A DNA stretch of 64,000 nt from Corynebacterium meridianum (GCF_016342265.1 NZ_JAEIOS010000009.1:62001-126000), one strand, 5' to 3'. Shown: positions 20,225 through 29,655, numbered from the stretch's first letter. The notes: generated from the letters alone by a model not told the origin. Numbers and translations: made by a program.

Positions 20225-20764
20225 TCAGCGTAGTTCGACGATCTTCTCCGCGTCGCCGAGCCGGTCCCCGAGCCCCACGAGAACGAGGAACACGGCTCCG
20301 AGGAGGAACGACAGGCCGACCCACATTCGGTGGAACCTCGGTCCGCAGAGTCCGGCGAACCATGCGCCGAGAAACGCACCCAGCGTGTTGAACAGGATGT
20401 CGGTGACGTCGGAGTGCCCGAGCGCAAAAATGTACTGCAGTATCTCGATGCTCAGGCTCACCGCCGCACCCACGAGAGTCACCCTGCGGAGCGGTTTCGA
20501 CCCCGATCCGACGATGATGTACAGCAGCACGCCGAGGGGAACGAAGAACGCGACGTTGCCTATTCCGTCGAACAACGGCGCGAACCAGCTCGATCCCCGG
20601 AAAGCCTCCGCGAGGGGCACGAGTTCCAGGGACCGGGTACGTTGATTCTCCGGGCGCCACAGGTGACCGATGACAAAGAATGCCTTGAGCATGGTCAGTG
20701 CGATCATCACCCCGCTGTAGACGAACAACGCTCCGAAAGCCGCCTGCCGACGTGCTGCGACCAT
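20225..20764 (-). CDS. VanZ-family membrane protein
   Basis: A 179-residue membrane protein with the VanZ pattern: FAPLFDGIGNVAFFVPLGVLLY, then AAVSLSIEILQYIFALGHSDVTDILFNTLGAFLGAW. The family is named from a teicoplanin-resistance gene, but most members have no known function. I chose the ATG at 20762-20764, which has GAAAGAGGGG just upstream; the frame runs open further. It is the downstream partner on the minus strand of the lipoprotein gene at 20935, separated by a terminator. Confidence 0.85.
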   Translation of the reverse strand: MVAARRQAAFGALFVYSGVMIALTMLKAFFVIGHLWRPENQRTRSLELVPLAEAFRGSSWFAPLFDGIGNVAFFVPLGVLLYIIVGSGSKPLRRVTLVGAAVSLSIEILQYIFALGHSDVTDILFNTLGAFLGAWFAGLCGPRFHRMWVGLSFLLGAVFLVLVGLGDRLGDAEKIVELR

Positions 20765-20861
20765 GTGGCGGTTCCCCTCTTTCGACCCCGGACGGTTGAG
20801 GTCCCAGAATACCACCGGGGCTGGTGGGCCAGGCGTCCACGATGGGGAACCGACAGCGAAA

Positions 20862-20897
20862 GGCCGGTGGGCTCCCCTGGAGGAGAACCCGCCGGCC
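20862..20897 (-). terminator. Terminator after the phosphatase-fold lipoprotein gene
   Basis: GGCCGGTGGG (20862-20871) pairs with CCCGCCGGCC (20888-20897) with one G-T wobble. On the minus strand the stem is followed by TTTCGCTG. Confidence 0.6.
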
Positions 20898-20934
20898 TCA
20901 GAAAACCTGCACTACCACATGCGGCGAATCATGA

Positions 20935-21711
20935 TCACATGGCTAGCTTGGGCCACTCTTCAGCGGTGATCCGGGTGACGACCTCGAAGCTGTCGCCCTC
21001 GGGCTTCACGATGTAGGTGGTGCCCTGCGGCTCCGGGTAGATACCCGTTGCGGCGTCGAAGACATCGTCATGGCCGACGATGACGTTGTTCATGCCCTCA
21101 GCGGGCATGGTCTCGAGCATCGGGGTCATGTTGTCCTTCATGATCTTGAGCTGCTCCGCCGTGTACTCCTCGGCGGGCTGGAAGTTCAGCTTCGAGTTCT
21201 TCTCGTAGCGGCCGAATGCGAGTTCAGCGGTGTTGTACGCACGGCAGTACTCGCTGGAGACGACCTCGCCGACCGGGATCTCGAGCTTCTTGAAGGCTTC
21301 GCCGATCTCCTTGGCCTGCTTCTTGCCGAGGTCATCGAGCTGACGCTGAGTCGAGCAGTCATCGAGCTTCATGTTCGGATCAGCCTGGTCGGCGTAATCC
21401 TTGGCGGTGTGGCCGTGGCGGATGAAGATGACATAGCCACCGTCCTTGAGGTCCTTGACGATCTCCTCCGGGGCGACCACGTTCTCGAACTTGGCCTGCT
21501 CTTCGGAGTCATCGTCGTCGCTCTCGGCCTTCGTACTGCTCATGGTCGAGGACTCGTCGGAAGCGGTCTCCGACGAGGCGGACGAAGCCGAGCTCATTTC
21601 CTCGGTGGTCTCGTCCGCGGAGTCGGAGCTGCAGCCCGACAGTGAGCCGGCAACGACCATGATGCTGGCGGTTGTGACGAGACTGAGTCGACGAATTCTG
21701 GAAATCTTCAT
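20935..21711 (-). CDS. Histidine-phosphatase-fold lipoprotein
   Basis: A 258-residue secreted lipoprotein. The signal peptide MKISRIRRLSLVTTASIMVV ends in a lipobox LSGCSS with Cys27. A Ser/Glu/Asp-rich linker (about residues 30-75) precedes a phosphoglycerate-mutase-like domain with the catalytic RHGHT in VIFIRHGHTAKDYAD, SSEYCRAYNTAELAFG, and VIVGHDDVFDAATG carrying the second histidine. AAGGAG lies before the ATG at 21711; an earlier in-frame start is not needed. A strong DtxR-type box 29 bases upstream implies iron-dependent repression. Codon use is less GC-rich than that of its neighbours. Confidence 0.88.
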   Translation of the reverse strand: MKISRIRRLSLVTTASIMVVAGSLSGCSSDSADETTEEMSSASSASSETASDESSTMSSTKAESDDDDSEEQAKFENVVAPEEIVKDLKDGGYVIFIRHGHTAKDYADQADPNMKLDDCSTQRQLDDLGKKQAKEIGEAFKKLEIPVGEVVSSEYCRAYNTAELAFGRYEKNSKLNFQPAEEYTAEQLKIMKDNMTPMLETMPAEGMNNVIVGHDDVFDAATGIYPEPQGTTYIVKPEGDSFEVVTRITAEEWPKLAM

Positions 21712-21739
21712 GCTTTTCTGCTCCTTGATTTGGTGAATG

Positions 21740-21758
21740 CTCATTTAGCCTAACCTAT
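21740..21758 (-). promoter_or_regulatory. DtxR-type iron box
   Basis: On the minus strand, ATAGGTTAGGCTAAATGAG matches 14 of 19 positions of the consensus TTAGGTTAGGCTAACCTAA as I recall it, including the whole core TAGGTTAGGCTAA. It sits 29 bases upstream of the lipoprotein start codon, where a repressor would block the promoter. Confidence 0.8.
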
Positions 21759-22051
21759 CCTCTTTGCCTCAGCACAGGTCCAGACGGGAATGATGGGAGG
21801 AAGAACGAAACCGGACTCTCCGAAACGAGAGATTTTCCATCGGTCCACACAATCGAAGGAAGGGCGGGAAAGCACCGCCACTCAGCTGTTATGCTACATT
21901 TTTCAGCCCATCACAAACCCGGGGCACCGCCTGTCGGTACTATACATGTGATATGCATCACCTTTTCTCGTCGATGTCTCATCCCCCACCATTCGATCCG
22001 TCATCCGGGACCCGAAAACGCGGGAAATACACCCCGTCCGGCGGGCCGGCG
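21759..22051. other. Intergenic stretch between lipoprotein gene and MFS remnant
   Basis: About 300 bases with no credible gene. The left part is promoter-proximal to the lipoprotein gene. The right part carries short plus-strand frames antisense to the pseudogene, which I take as shadows. Confidence 0.5.
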
Positions 22052-23241
22052 TCAGCGACCTACGCGAAGCTCCGACACAGCGAACCACCCGAGGAATCCG
22101 ACGACGATCACGAGCACCGCCGCCGCCAGCACCGGCATCCCGGACATCGCCGCCACCGGTCCGGACACGGGCCCACCGAACTCGGCCGCGCGACGTTCAT
22201 GGTGGGGTCGCTGCGCCCCTGCGCCCGGACACGCATCCCGGCGGGGACGACATCGACGAGGAGCGCGGAGGATCCGACGAGCACAGCCGACCAGCCGAGC
22301 CCGAGCAGGGTGAGCGCGATGACCACCATGACGGTCTCGCCGTCGCCGATGATGAGCAGTACGCAGCAACCGGCGATCATGGCGTAGCCGGCCACCACGG
22401 TGGGGAGTCTGCCGAAGCGGTCCGCGGTGAAGCCGAGCAGTGGCGCCAGGGCGTACATGCCTGCGACATGGAGGCTGGTCGTCACTCCGATCAGGGTGAG
22501 AGCCACACCGTGTTCGTGCATGTGGACCGCGGTGACGACCACCGACACCGGCCCAGGCCCGGATACCCGTGAGGCAGGTGGTTAATGCTCCGGCTGCGGT
22601 CGCTGCGTGCCTGCGCCGGAATGGATGAGCACCGGGTCCGGCCGCAGGGCGACCTGAAGTACCGACACGGCGAACAGTCGGGCGGAGATGGTGATCACAT
22701 GGGCCCCGGAATGCGATGCCAGGGCCAGCGACCACCCCGACATCCCGCTCGGCTCGAAGAGGTTGAGTTCGGTCACCGCACCAACGGTGGTCGCCCAGAC
22801 CACCAGAGAAATCACGATCTCGCGTCACCGCGGAAACGGAGACGTCGGTGGCGGCGAACCGACTCTGGAGGTTCACCGCCGTCACCGAACCGAAGAGAAC
22901 GAAACCCATGAGCAGTAGCGGCAGGGAGATCCTCTGGGCCGCCGGAACCGCGCAACCGGCGCCGCTGTGCCGATGAGCAGGCCGGTTATCACGGAGAACC
23001 GTCGTTCCCTGGACACCACGAGCCGGCCGAGGGGTACCGCGAAAGCGGCGGCACCCAGGGTGGTGCAGGTCGCCGCGATGCCATCCCCTGCCGTGCCCGC
23101 CATGCCGGCGGCGAGCAGGCCACCCATCGAGTAGGGGATCCCGCTCGCGAGCCCGGCCGTAACCTGGGCCGTCATCAGTGCGCCGAGAACCCGGCGGCGG
23201 TAGCCGGGCGAGAGGCGGTCACCGGGAGAATTCGAAGTCAT
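22052..23241 (-). pseudogene. Major facilitator superfamily transporter, multiply frameshifted
   Basis: Read on the minus strand, pieces of one MFS transporter appear in order but in different frames. They are MTSNSPGDRLSPGYRRRVLG with the first helices and PLGRLVVSRERRF, then LLLMGFVLFGSVTAVNLQSR, then ISLVVWATTVGAVTELN, then VTTSLHVAGMYALAPLLGFT followed by ADRFGRLPTVVAGYAMI (the second MFS loop motif), then PVLAAAVLVIVVGFLGWFAV and the stop. At least four frame changes separate them. Total length, about 390 codons, is that of a normal 12-helix MFS protein, so decay is by small indels rather than large deletion. Its surroundings are intact, which argues against general sequencing error. Confidence 0.82.
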
Positions 23242-23450
23242 GATATGAGACTCCCGCATCCCCAGAGCGGTCATCTCCTTCCGGTGACTGAACGTCACGC
23301 CCCGGATACGCAGCGAAGCAGCCTGCCATCACCGCTGCCTGAACAACCGGAACCTGCCGCGATGTCCACGCGCCCGCTATGGCGCACGGCCGAGATACCG
23401 GCAGACCCACCACCCCACACCAGCGATCCACGGCATCCGGGAACACGAAA

Positions 23451-23480
23451 GAACCCCACACCTCGTGAGGTGTGGGGTTC
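23451..23480. terminator. Bidirectional terminator beside tRNA-Glu copy 2
   Basis: The 30-base stretch is a perfect palindrome: GAACCCCACACCTC pairs with GAGGTGTGGGGTTC, leaving a very short loop, followed by ATTTCATT. It lies at the same relative place as the terminator beside tRNA-Glu copy 1. Confidence 0.85.
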
Positions 23481-23492
23481 ATTTCATTCTTG

Positions 23493-23565
23493 TACCCCGT
23501 ACGGGATTTGAACCCGTGCTACCGCCGTGAGAGGGCGGCGTCCTAGGCCGCTAGACGAACGGGGC
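23493..23565 (-). tRNA. tRNA-Glu (CUC), copy 2
   Basis: Minus-strand 73-nt cloverleaf with anticodon CTC in CCCTCTCAC. It differs from copy 1 at 16778-16850 only at two positions that I can see, in the D-loop and at the base of the variable region. It lies 25 bases from tRNA-Gln, the usual pairing upstream of gltX. Confidence 0.95.
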
Positions 23566-23590
23566 ATAAAGGACGCGGATTTATCCGCTG

Positions 23591-23662
23591 CTGGCCTACC
23601 AGGACTCGAACCTAGAACGACGGTACCAGAAACCGCTGTGTTGCCAATTACACCATAGGCCA
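23591..23662 (-). tRNA. tRNA-Gln (CUG)
   Basis: Minus-strand 72-nt cloverleaf starting TGGCCTATGGTGTAATTGGC, with anticodon loop TTTCTGGTA (anticodon CTG) and T-arm CTAGGTTCGAGTCCTGGTAG, discriminator G. Acceptor arms TGGCCTA and TAGGCCA pair fully. Confidence 0.95.
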
Positions 23663-23807
23663 TCGTCTCACGCGCAGGCCGTGCGATTCTCACCGCCCCG
23701 CCGCGCTGTGCAACGAGGAACACTATAACCTCATTGTCCGATCGCGGACAAATCAGCAGGTAGCCGGCTGTTCCTCCCGGCCGACCACCCGGCACCCCAC
23801 CCGCGGA

Positions 23808-25292
23808 CTACTGTGCGGCGGGCGCGACGGGGGTGATCGCACGAGCGGCACGCAGCCGCGCCAGGGTGGAATCCTTCCCGAGGAGCTCCATGGACTCGAA
23901 CAGCGGCGGCGAGACCTGGCGCCCGGACACCGCGACCCGCAGCGGCGTGAACGCCTTGCGCGGTTTGAGTCCGAGCTCCTCGATCAGGGCCTTCTGCAGC
24001 GCCTCCTCGATGGCCGGGGTCCGCCAGTCCTCGACGGCGTCGAGTGCGCTGATGGCGGCGTCGAGCGGAGCGACCGCGTCGTCCTTGAGGTTCTTCCGGG
24101 CAGCCTTCTCGTCCAGCTCGAGGTCGTCGTCGGAGACCACGAGGAACTCGAGCAGGTCCCAGGCGTCGCCGAGGGTCTTGATGCGGGTCTGCACCTGCTC
24201 AGCGGCGAAGGCGAACTTGTCCGCCGGGTAGTCTGCCGGGAATCCCTTGTACTCCTCCAGGTAGCTGCGCAGCCGGTCCCGGAAGTCCTCCGGGTCGAGC
24301 AGCCGGATGTGGTCGGCGTTGATGGCCTCCAGCTTCTTCTGGTCGAAGCGGGCCGGGTTGGCGAGGACGTCGGTGACGTCGAAGTTGGCGATGAGGTCAT
24401 CGATGCCGAAGATGTCCCGGTCCCTGGACAGCGACCAGCCGAGCAGGGCGAGGTAGTTGAGCATCCCTTCAGGGATGATCCCCGCGTCCCGGTGGTTGAA
24501 GAGGTTGGACTGCGGATCACGCTTGGACAGCTTCTTGTTGCCCTCCCCCATCACGAAGGGCAGGTGGCCGAACTCGGGCGTCCGTTCCGCGACACCGATG
24601 CGCTCGAGGGCGGCGTAGAGGGCGAGCTGACGCGGCGTGGAGGGCAGCAGGTCCTCGCCGCGCAGGACGTGGGTGATCCCCATGAGCGCGTCATCGACGG
24701 GGTTGACCAGCGTGTAGAGGGGCGCTCCGTTGGAGCGGGCGACGACGAAGTCCGGCTGGGTCGATCCCTTGAACTCGATCTCGCCGCGGACCAGGTCGTT
24801 CCAGGACCAGTCCTGATCGGGCATCCGCAGCCGCCAGACGGGTTTGCGGCCCTCGGCCTCGAACGCGGCGATCTGCTCCCCGGTGAGGTCCCGGTCGTAG
24901 TTGTCGTAGCCGAGCTTCGGGTCGCGGCCCGCCGCACGGTGACGCTCCTCGACCTCCTCGGCGGTGGAGTACGCCGGGTAGATCTCACCGGCCTCCTTCA
25001 GCTTCTCCAGCACGTCGAGGTAGATGTCCATCCGCTGACTCTGCCGGTAGGGCTCGTGGGGACCGCCGACGACGACCCCCTCGTCCCAACCGAGTCCGAG
25101 CCACTCGAGGGAGTCGATGATCGCCTGGTACGACTCCTCCGAGTCGCGGGCGGCATCGGTGTCCTCGATGCGGAAGATCAGTTTTCCGCCGGTGTGTCGG
25201 GCGTGCGCCCAGTTGAACAGGGCGGTGCGGACCATACCGACGTGCGGGGTCCCGGTGGGCGATGGGCAGAAGCGAACGCGTACATCAGACAT
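23808..25292 (-). CDS. gltX: Glutamyl-tRNA synthetase
   Basis: Charges tRNA-Glu; in organisms without GlnRS it also mischarges tRNA-Gln for transamidation. The 494-residue class I synthetase begins [20 protein letters not shown], whose [10 protein letters not shown] is the HIGH-region signature. It has [14 protein letters not shown] and the KMSKS equivalent KLSKRDP near residue 250. I chose the ATG at 25290-25292 because the HIGH segment begins immediately; a longer upstream frame is antisense to the next gene. tRNA-Gln and tRNA-Glu lie just downstream on the same strand. Confidence 0.97.
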   Translation of the reverse strand: MSDVRVRFCPSPTGTPHVGMVRTALFNWAHARHTGGKLIFRIEDTDAARDSEESYQAIIDSLEWLGLGWDEGVVVGGPHEPYRQSQRMDIYLDVLEKLKEAGEIYPAYSTAEEVEERHRAAGRDPKLGYDNYDRDLTGEQIAAFEAEGRKPVWRLRMPDQDWSWNDLVRGEIEFKGSTQPDFVVARSNGAPLYTLVNPVDDALMGITHVLRGEDLLPSTPRQLALYAALERIGVAERTPEFGHLPFVMGEGNKKLSKRDPQSNLFNHRDAGIIPEGMLNYLALLGWSLSRDRDIFGIDDLIANFDVTDVLANPARFDQKKLEAINADHIRLLDPEDFRDRLRSYLEEYKGFPADYPADKFAFAAEQVQTRIKTLGDAWDLLEFLVVSDDDLELDEKAARKNLKDDAVAPLDAAISALDAVEDWRTPAIEEALQKALIEELGLKPRKAFTPLRVAVSGRQVSPPLFESMELLGKDSTLARLRAARAITPVAPAAQ

Positions 25293-25345
25293 GGTTCCCC
25301 ATGGTAGTCCAGAGGCGTCCGGGCTCCCCGGTAGACTGTTTCCCC

Positions 25346-26467
25346 ATGCCCAACTCCCGTCCGGTGACCGCCCCAGACTTCCTCCTCTCCCGGGCCCACG
25401 GCTCGGTGCGCACCCAGGGCAGCCGCGACACCTTCGACGATCCGTGGGATGCCGTCTCCGCGCTCCGCGCCGGCCGCCACGACATGATCGTCGGTGCCCT
25501 CCCCTTCGACCCCGAGGCACCGTGCGCACTGACAGTTCCCGAGTCGACCATCCGCTCGGACTCGCCGCTGGAGCCCCACGCCCACTACCGGTTCGGACCG
25601 GGCAGCGAACTGAGCGCCCGACTGGTCGGGGTCGACCCGGACGAGAGAACGCACCTGTCCCGGGTGTCGGCCGCGGTGCGCACGATCAGCCGCACGCCCC
25701 TGCAGAAGGTCGTGCTCGCGCGCGCGGTCGACATCGCCTTCGATCCCCCGGTCGATCCACTCCTGGTGGCGGCCCGGCTCATCGACCACTCAGCGAACCG
25801 GGACGGTTTCATCGCCGATCTCTCGCCGGCCGGCGGTCGATTCACCGGCCGGATGCTCGTCGGATCCTCACCGGAGGTGCTCGTCCGCAGGCACGGCTCC
25901 ACGGTGAGCGCCTATCCCCTGGCGGGATCCGCGGCGCGTCTCGCGGACCGGGACCGCGACAGCCTGGCCGGGCAGCAGCTGCGGTCGTCGAGGAAGGATC
26001 TCGAGGAGCACCGTTTCGTGGTGGACGCGATCACCGCCGCACTGACGCCGCTGTGTTCCTCGCTCTCTGTTCCCGCGCACCCCGAACTCACCCGGACGAA
26101 CGAGATGTGGCACCTCGCCACCCCGATCACGGGCGAGCTGAAGGATGAGCGCACGACCGCGCTGGAGCTCGCGCTCGCCGTGCACCCGACACCGGCGATC
26201 TGTGGGACGCCGGAGGAGGCCGCGCGCGCGGTCATCGATTCCGCGGAGACGGACCGCGGATTCTATGCCGGTGCCGTCGGGTGGTGTGACTCCACCGGCG
26301 ACGGTGAGTACATGGTCGCGATCCGGTGCGCGGAGGTCTCCGCCGACGGGGCGACGGCTCGCGCGTGGGCCGGCGGCGGAATCGTCGGTGACTCCGATCC
26401 GCGGGCTGAGCTCGAGGAGACCACGGCGAAGCTGCGGACGGTGCTCCGGGCGCTCGGGATCAGCTGA
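25346..26467 (+). CDS. Isochorismate synthase
   Basis: Converts chorismate to isochorismate, the entry to menaquinone or catechol siderophores. The 373-residue protein shows the chorismate-binding family blocks [32 protein letters not shown] then [40 protein letters not shown], and [20 protein letters not shown] then RCAEV near the end. The ATG at 25346 is 53 bases from the divergent gltX start. No siderophore genes are nearby, so a menaquinone role (menF) is as likely as entC; I leave the symbol open. It overlaps the convergent methyltransferase gene by 8 bases. Confidence 0.9.
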   Translation: MPNSRPVTAPDFLLSRAHGSVRTQGSRDTFDDPWDAVSALRAGRHDMIVGALPFDPEAPCALTVPESTIRSDSPLEPHAHYRFGPGSELSARLVGVDPDERTHLSRVSAAVRTISRTPLQKVVLARAVDIAFDPPVDPLLVAARLIDHSANRDGFIADLSPAGGRFTGRMLVGSSPEVLVRRHGSTVSAYPLAGSAARLADRDRDSLAGQQLRSSRKDLEEHRFVVDAITAALTPLCSSLSVPAHPELTRTNEMWHLATPITGELKDERTTALELALAVHPTPAICGTPEEAARAVIDSAETDRGFYAGAVGWCDSTGDGEYMVAIRCAEVSADGATARAWAGGGIVGDSDPRAELEETTAKLRTVLRALGIS

Positions 26468-27056
26468 GGGTCCGCCGTGCCCTGAGCACCTGGTCGGGAT
26501 TGTCCGTGTGTGCGTGTCCGCCGGGAGCGGTTCCGGCCTCGTCGACGGTGAAACAGCAGTCCGACAGAAGCTCCGCGATCTCCGGCGGGCGGAGCAGATC
26601 CGACACATCGACACCCAACCGGGCGGCCTGCTTCGAGGCGTCGGTGTGGTGCACGACGATCAGCGTCCCTCCGGGTGCGACGAGCGCGAGGAGATCGTCG
26701 AGATCGCCGGTACCGCGCCGCAGCGGCACGTAGAAACAGGTCACCAGGTCGAACACCCGGCCGGCCACCGCCCGCATGCCGCCGGTGATCACCTCCACCT
26801 CAACGCCCGCGGCCGCCGCGGCTCCGGCGGCGCGGCGGGTGGCGGTGGACACGACGTCGACACCGGTGACCCGCCACCCGTGCTCGGCGAGCCAGACGCA
26901 GTCCGCGCCCTCGCCGCAGCCGACGTCGAGCGCCGTCCCCGGGCGCAGCCCGGCGGCGAGATGGGTCAGGGCGTAGTTCGGGCGGCCGCTCCAGCGGCGG
27001 GCCCGACCGGCGTAGAGGTGTTCCTCACCCGAGTTGGCGTTGGGGTGGTCGGCCAT
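26460..27056 (-). CDS. SAM-dependent methyltransferase, class I
   Basis: A 198-residue soluble protein with the class I SAM-binding motif I TALDVGCGEGADCVWLAEHG at about residues 40-60, the acidic end of strand 2 in VTGVDV, and motif II/III regions FDLVTCFYVP and LVAPGGTLIVVHH. It is of the small tellurite-resistance/thiopurine type. The substrate is unknown. The N-terminal GEEHLYAGRARRWSGRPNYAL is like that of similar small methyltransferases. It lies 13 bases downstream of a membrane protein gene on the same strand. Confidence 0.85.
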   Translation of the reverse strand: MADHPNANSGEEHLYAGRARRWSGRPNYALTHLAAGLRPGTALDVGCGEGADCVWLAEHGWRVTGVDVVSTATRRAAGAAAAAGVEVEVITGGMRAVAGRVFDLVTCFYVPLRRGTGDLDDLLALVAPGGTLIVVHHTDASKQAARLGVDVSDLLRPPEIAELLSDCCFTVDEAGTAPGGHAHTDNPDQVLRARRTLS

Positions 27057-27069
27057 TCGTGGATCCTTC

Positions 27070-27474
27070 TCAGCTTGGCGCGGGCAGCTTCTTGCGCAGC
27101 TGCACGACGGGTACGTACACGGCGATCGCCACCGCGGCGTCGACGACGTTGACGATGAACCGGCTCAGGGAGTCGTCGGTGAACCCGGACCAGGTCACCG
27201 CGGTGAGCATCAGCATCACGAGGATTACCAGAACAGGTGTCCGCATACCGCGGTGCGGGAAGTGCATCTCGACGCAGATCCCGGAGAACACTGCCGCCAA
27301 CACGGCGACCACGAGAAAGACCAGGTCCAGGCCGGAGAAGGAGGCCGTACCATCGCCGCCGAAGAACGGGGCGAAGGCTCCGGCGTACCAGAAGATCGGG
27401 GCGAGGCTGATCACGAGCGCCTGCCAGTCCGACAGCCGGAGACCCGGGAAGAATCGACGTTGAGTTTCGGTCAT
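27070..27474 (-). CDS. Four-helix membrane protein, hypothetical
   Basis: A 134-residue protein starting MTETQRRFFPGLRLSDWQAL. Hydrophobic stretches at about residues 18-33, 45-66, 75-92 and 104-121 suggest four membrane helices, ending in the basic tail VQLRKKLPAPS. The ATG at 27474 is preferred; a TTG three codons earlier is possible. I do not recognise the family. It precedes the methyltransferase gene with a 13-base gap, so the pair is probably cotranscribed. Confidence 0.7.
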   Translation of the reverse strand: MTETQRRFFPGLRLSDWQALVISLAPIFWYAGAFAPFFGGDGTASFSGLDLVFLVVAVLAAVFSGICVEMHFPHRGMRTPVLVILVMLMLTAVTWSGFTDDSLSRFIVNVVDAAVAIAVYVPVVQLRKKLPAPS

Positions 27475-27501
27475 AACCGTCAAGAATAACGGGGACGGGA
27501 A

Positions 27502-27531
27502 GACCCCGCCCCCTTCATGAGGGGCGGGGTC
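27502..27531 (-). terminator. Terminator-like hairpin after the FAH-family gene
   Basis: GACCCCGCCCC (27502-27512) and GGGGCGGGGTC (27521-27531) make an 11-bp perfect stem with an 8-base loop, 14 bases beyond the stop of the FAH hydrolase gene. The T-run is weak on both sides. Confidence 0.65.
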
Positions 27532-27545
27532 GTGAGGACAGTGGG

Positions 27546-28343
27546 TCAGGCCCGTTCGACGGGATTTCCGAGTCGGCCTATGCCGGGGATCTCGATCTCG
27601 ATGAAGTCGCCCGGCTCCATCGGCGCGGTACCGGCCGGGGAACCGGTGCAGATCACGTCGCCGGGTAGAAGCGTGATGGACGCGGTGATGAACTCGATGA
27701 TCTCACCGATGTTCATGATCATCTGGTTGGAGTTGGAGTCCTGCTTGGTCTCCGCCGAACCGTCACGGGTGAGGTGCGCCTTGATCGGCAGGTTGGTGGT
27801 GTCGATGGAGTCGAGGTCCGTCTCCATCCAGGGGCCGAGCGGGCAGAAGGTGTCGATGCCCTTGGCACGGGCCCACTGTCCGTCAGCGAACTGGAGATCG
27901 CGGGAGGACACGTCGTTGACGATGGTGAATCCGCGGATCACGGACTTCCAGTCGTCCGCACTGATGTTCTTGCAGGGCTTGCCGACGACGAGGGCGAGCT
28001 CGCCCTCGAACTCGACGTTGGTGGCGAACTCTGGGATCCGGATGGCCGCGCCCGGCCCGATCACCGCGGTGTTCGGCTTGATGAACAGGGTCGGCGGCAG
28101 TGATTCCGCGGACTTCTTGAACACCTCGGCGACGTGGTCGGCGTAGTTGCGGCCGATGGCCACGACCTTCGACGGAAGCGAGGGGGCCAGCAGACGAACC
28201 TCCTTCAGGGGCCACTGGCGGCCGGTAAAGGAGGGCTCGGTGAATGGGGTGCCCTCGATCTCGCGGCACACCGTAGCATCGCCGTCGCCCTCCACGACAG
28301 CGAAGCACAGACCATCAGGGGTGGCAATTCGTCCAAAACGCAT
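27546..28343 (-). CDS. Fumarylacetoacetate hydrolase family protein
   Basis: A 265-residue FAH-fold hydrolase/isomerase/decarboxylase. It begins MRFGRIATPDGLCFAVVEGD and has VVAIGRNYADHVAEV, the metal-binding NVEFEGELALVVGK, GFTIVNDVSSRDLQ, and ITLLPGDVICTGSPAGT near the C-terminus. The mycobacterial counterpart in the same place next to gltX is Rv2993c. Members cleave or decarboxylate aromatic breakdown products or oxaloacetate; the substrate cannot be told here. I chose the ATG at 28341-28343 because the family N-terminus starts there. Confidence 0.92.
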   Translation of the reverse strand: MRFGRIATPDGLCFAVVEGDGDATVCREIEGTPFTEPSFTGRQWPLKEVRLLAPSLPSKVVAIGRNYADHVAEVFKKSAESLPPTLFIKPNTAVIGPGAAIRIPEFATNVEFEGELALVVGKPCKNISADDWKSVIRGFTIVNDVSSRDLQFADGQWARAKGIDTFCPLGPWMETDLDSIDTTNLPIKAHLTRDGSAETKQDSNSNQMIMNIGEIIEFITASITLLPGDVICTGSPAGTAPMEPGDFIEIEIPGIGRLGNPVERA

Positions 28344-28443
28344 GCGGACGATTCTAGCGTCACGGACAACGGGGGGAGACATCGGGGCCGCATCTGTGCT
28401 GTCCACGGTTCCCCGGGCCCGCGACAACGGATCACCGGACCCG

Positions 28444-28460
28444 TGACATATGACAGTGTC
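28444..28460 (+). promoter_or_regulatory. TGACA-type repeats upstream of the first kinase gene
   Basis: TGACA occurs at 28444-28448 and 28451-28455, the second forming GACA-G-TGTC with 28457-28460. The same TGACA/TGTCA half-sites recur before the ABC ATPase gene at 30290-30317, which suggests a common regulator. Confidence 0.4.
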
Positions 28461-28551
28461 CGTACGGTGCGACGTACCGTTTAGTGGGTGCATGAATGGA
28501 ACGGATCCGTGCACCACCCAGACTGTCCCCCACCCACCGGAGGCCACCCCC

Positions 28552-29655
28552 GTGACGACAACAGATGAACGTGTCCGATCGAACGCGATCACCGCCGCGC
28601 CGGCACTGCTGACGCTCATACCGGGCGTCGTCTACGGTCCGGAGTATCGCCCGTACACGCTCAGTCCCTGGATCCTCCATCCCTGCGTCATCGCGCTCCT
28701 GGTGGCTTACGGCGGGTTGTTCCTCTGGCTGTTCCACCGCGGCGAACGCCGTCTCGCACTCCGCCGGCGGTTGTGGGGCGCGGGAGGACTGGCGGCCATC
28801 GCCGGACTGATGCTGCCGCTGAACCCGGATACGTCGGCGGCGGGATTCTTCCTCTCCGCGCTCTGGCTCGTCTGTTCCTGTCCGTGGCGTGTCTGGTTGC
28901 CTGGCTGGGCCCTCTTCGTCGTTCTCGAGATCGTCGCCCAGTTTTTGGGCGTCGGGATGGGGATTATCTTTCTCTACCCCGGTGCGCCGCTCATCCTCAT
29001 CATCGGGGCCATCCGGGTGTTCACGGGAAGGCAGCGCCGGGGAAGCCTGGAGATCGCGGGAGCGGTGACCTCCGAACGCTCCAGATTGGCGCTCGACATC
29101 CACGACACGGTGGGGCAGACACTGACCGCCGCGGTAGTGAAACTGCAGGTCGCCGGGCAGCTCTTCGATTCCGCGTCCTCGAATGGAGAGAGCGCGGATG
29201 ACCTCGGTGCTCGCGCCCGCAGGGAGATGGATGAATCGGAGGAACTCGTCCGCCGCGCACTGACGGAGCTGCGGGCGCTCATCAGTGATCTCCACGATTC
29301 CGGTCTCGCCCGGGAACTCGATCACGCGGAAGACATCCTCACCGCCGCCGGAATCACCCCGGTGATCCCCCGGCGCGGTGTGGAGCTGGTCCCGGAGTCG
29401 TTGAGCCCCGTGATGGGGTGGGTCGTGCGGGAGGCCGTGACCAACGTGGTCCGGCATTCCGGTGCGGATGAATGCCGGATCCGGGTTGAGCCGGACCGGA
29501 TCATCGTCACGGACGACGGGCGGGGGCCCGGTGCGACGGATGCCCCCGGCACCGGGACAGCGTCGATGACGAAACGTGTCCGGCAGTCCGGTGGGACACT
29601 GCGGATCACCGCAACCGAACCAACCGGAACCCGCGTCGAGGCACGGTGGTCATGA
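28552..29655 (+). CDS. Sensor histidine kinase, DesK/NarX type (first of two)
   Basis: A 367-residue membrane kinase. Five or six hydrophobic segments occupy about residues 10-165. The dimerisation/phosphoacceptor motif is LALDIHDTVGQTLTAAVVKL (HisKA_3 type), and the ATPase has VVREAVTNVVRHSGADECRI (N-box) and VTDDGRGPG (G-box). I prefer the GTG at 28552, which has GGAGG nine bases upstream; an ATG at 28492 is the alternative. It overlaps its response regulator gene as ATGA. A closely similar kinase lies at 32084. Confidence 0.88.
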   Translation: MTTTDERVRSNAITAAPALLTLIPGVVYGPEYRPYTLSPWILHPCVIALLVAYGGLFLWLFHRGERRLALRRRLWGAGGLAAIAGLMLPLNPDTSAAGFFLSALWLVCSCPWRVWLPGWALFVVLEIVAQFLGVGMGIIFLYPGAPLILIIGAIRVFTGRQRRGSLEIAGAVTSERSRLALDIHDTVGQTLTAAVVKLQVAGQLFDSASSNGESADDLGARARREMDESEELVRRALTELRALISDLHDSGLARELDHAEDILTAAGITPVIPRRGVELVPESLSPVMGWVVREAVTNVVRHSGADECRIRVEPDRIIVTDDGRGPGATDAPGTGTASMTKRVRQSGGTLRITATEPTGTRVEARWS

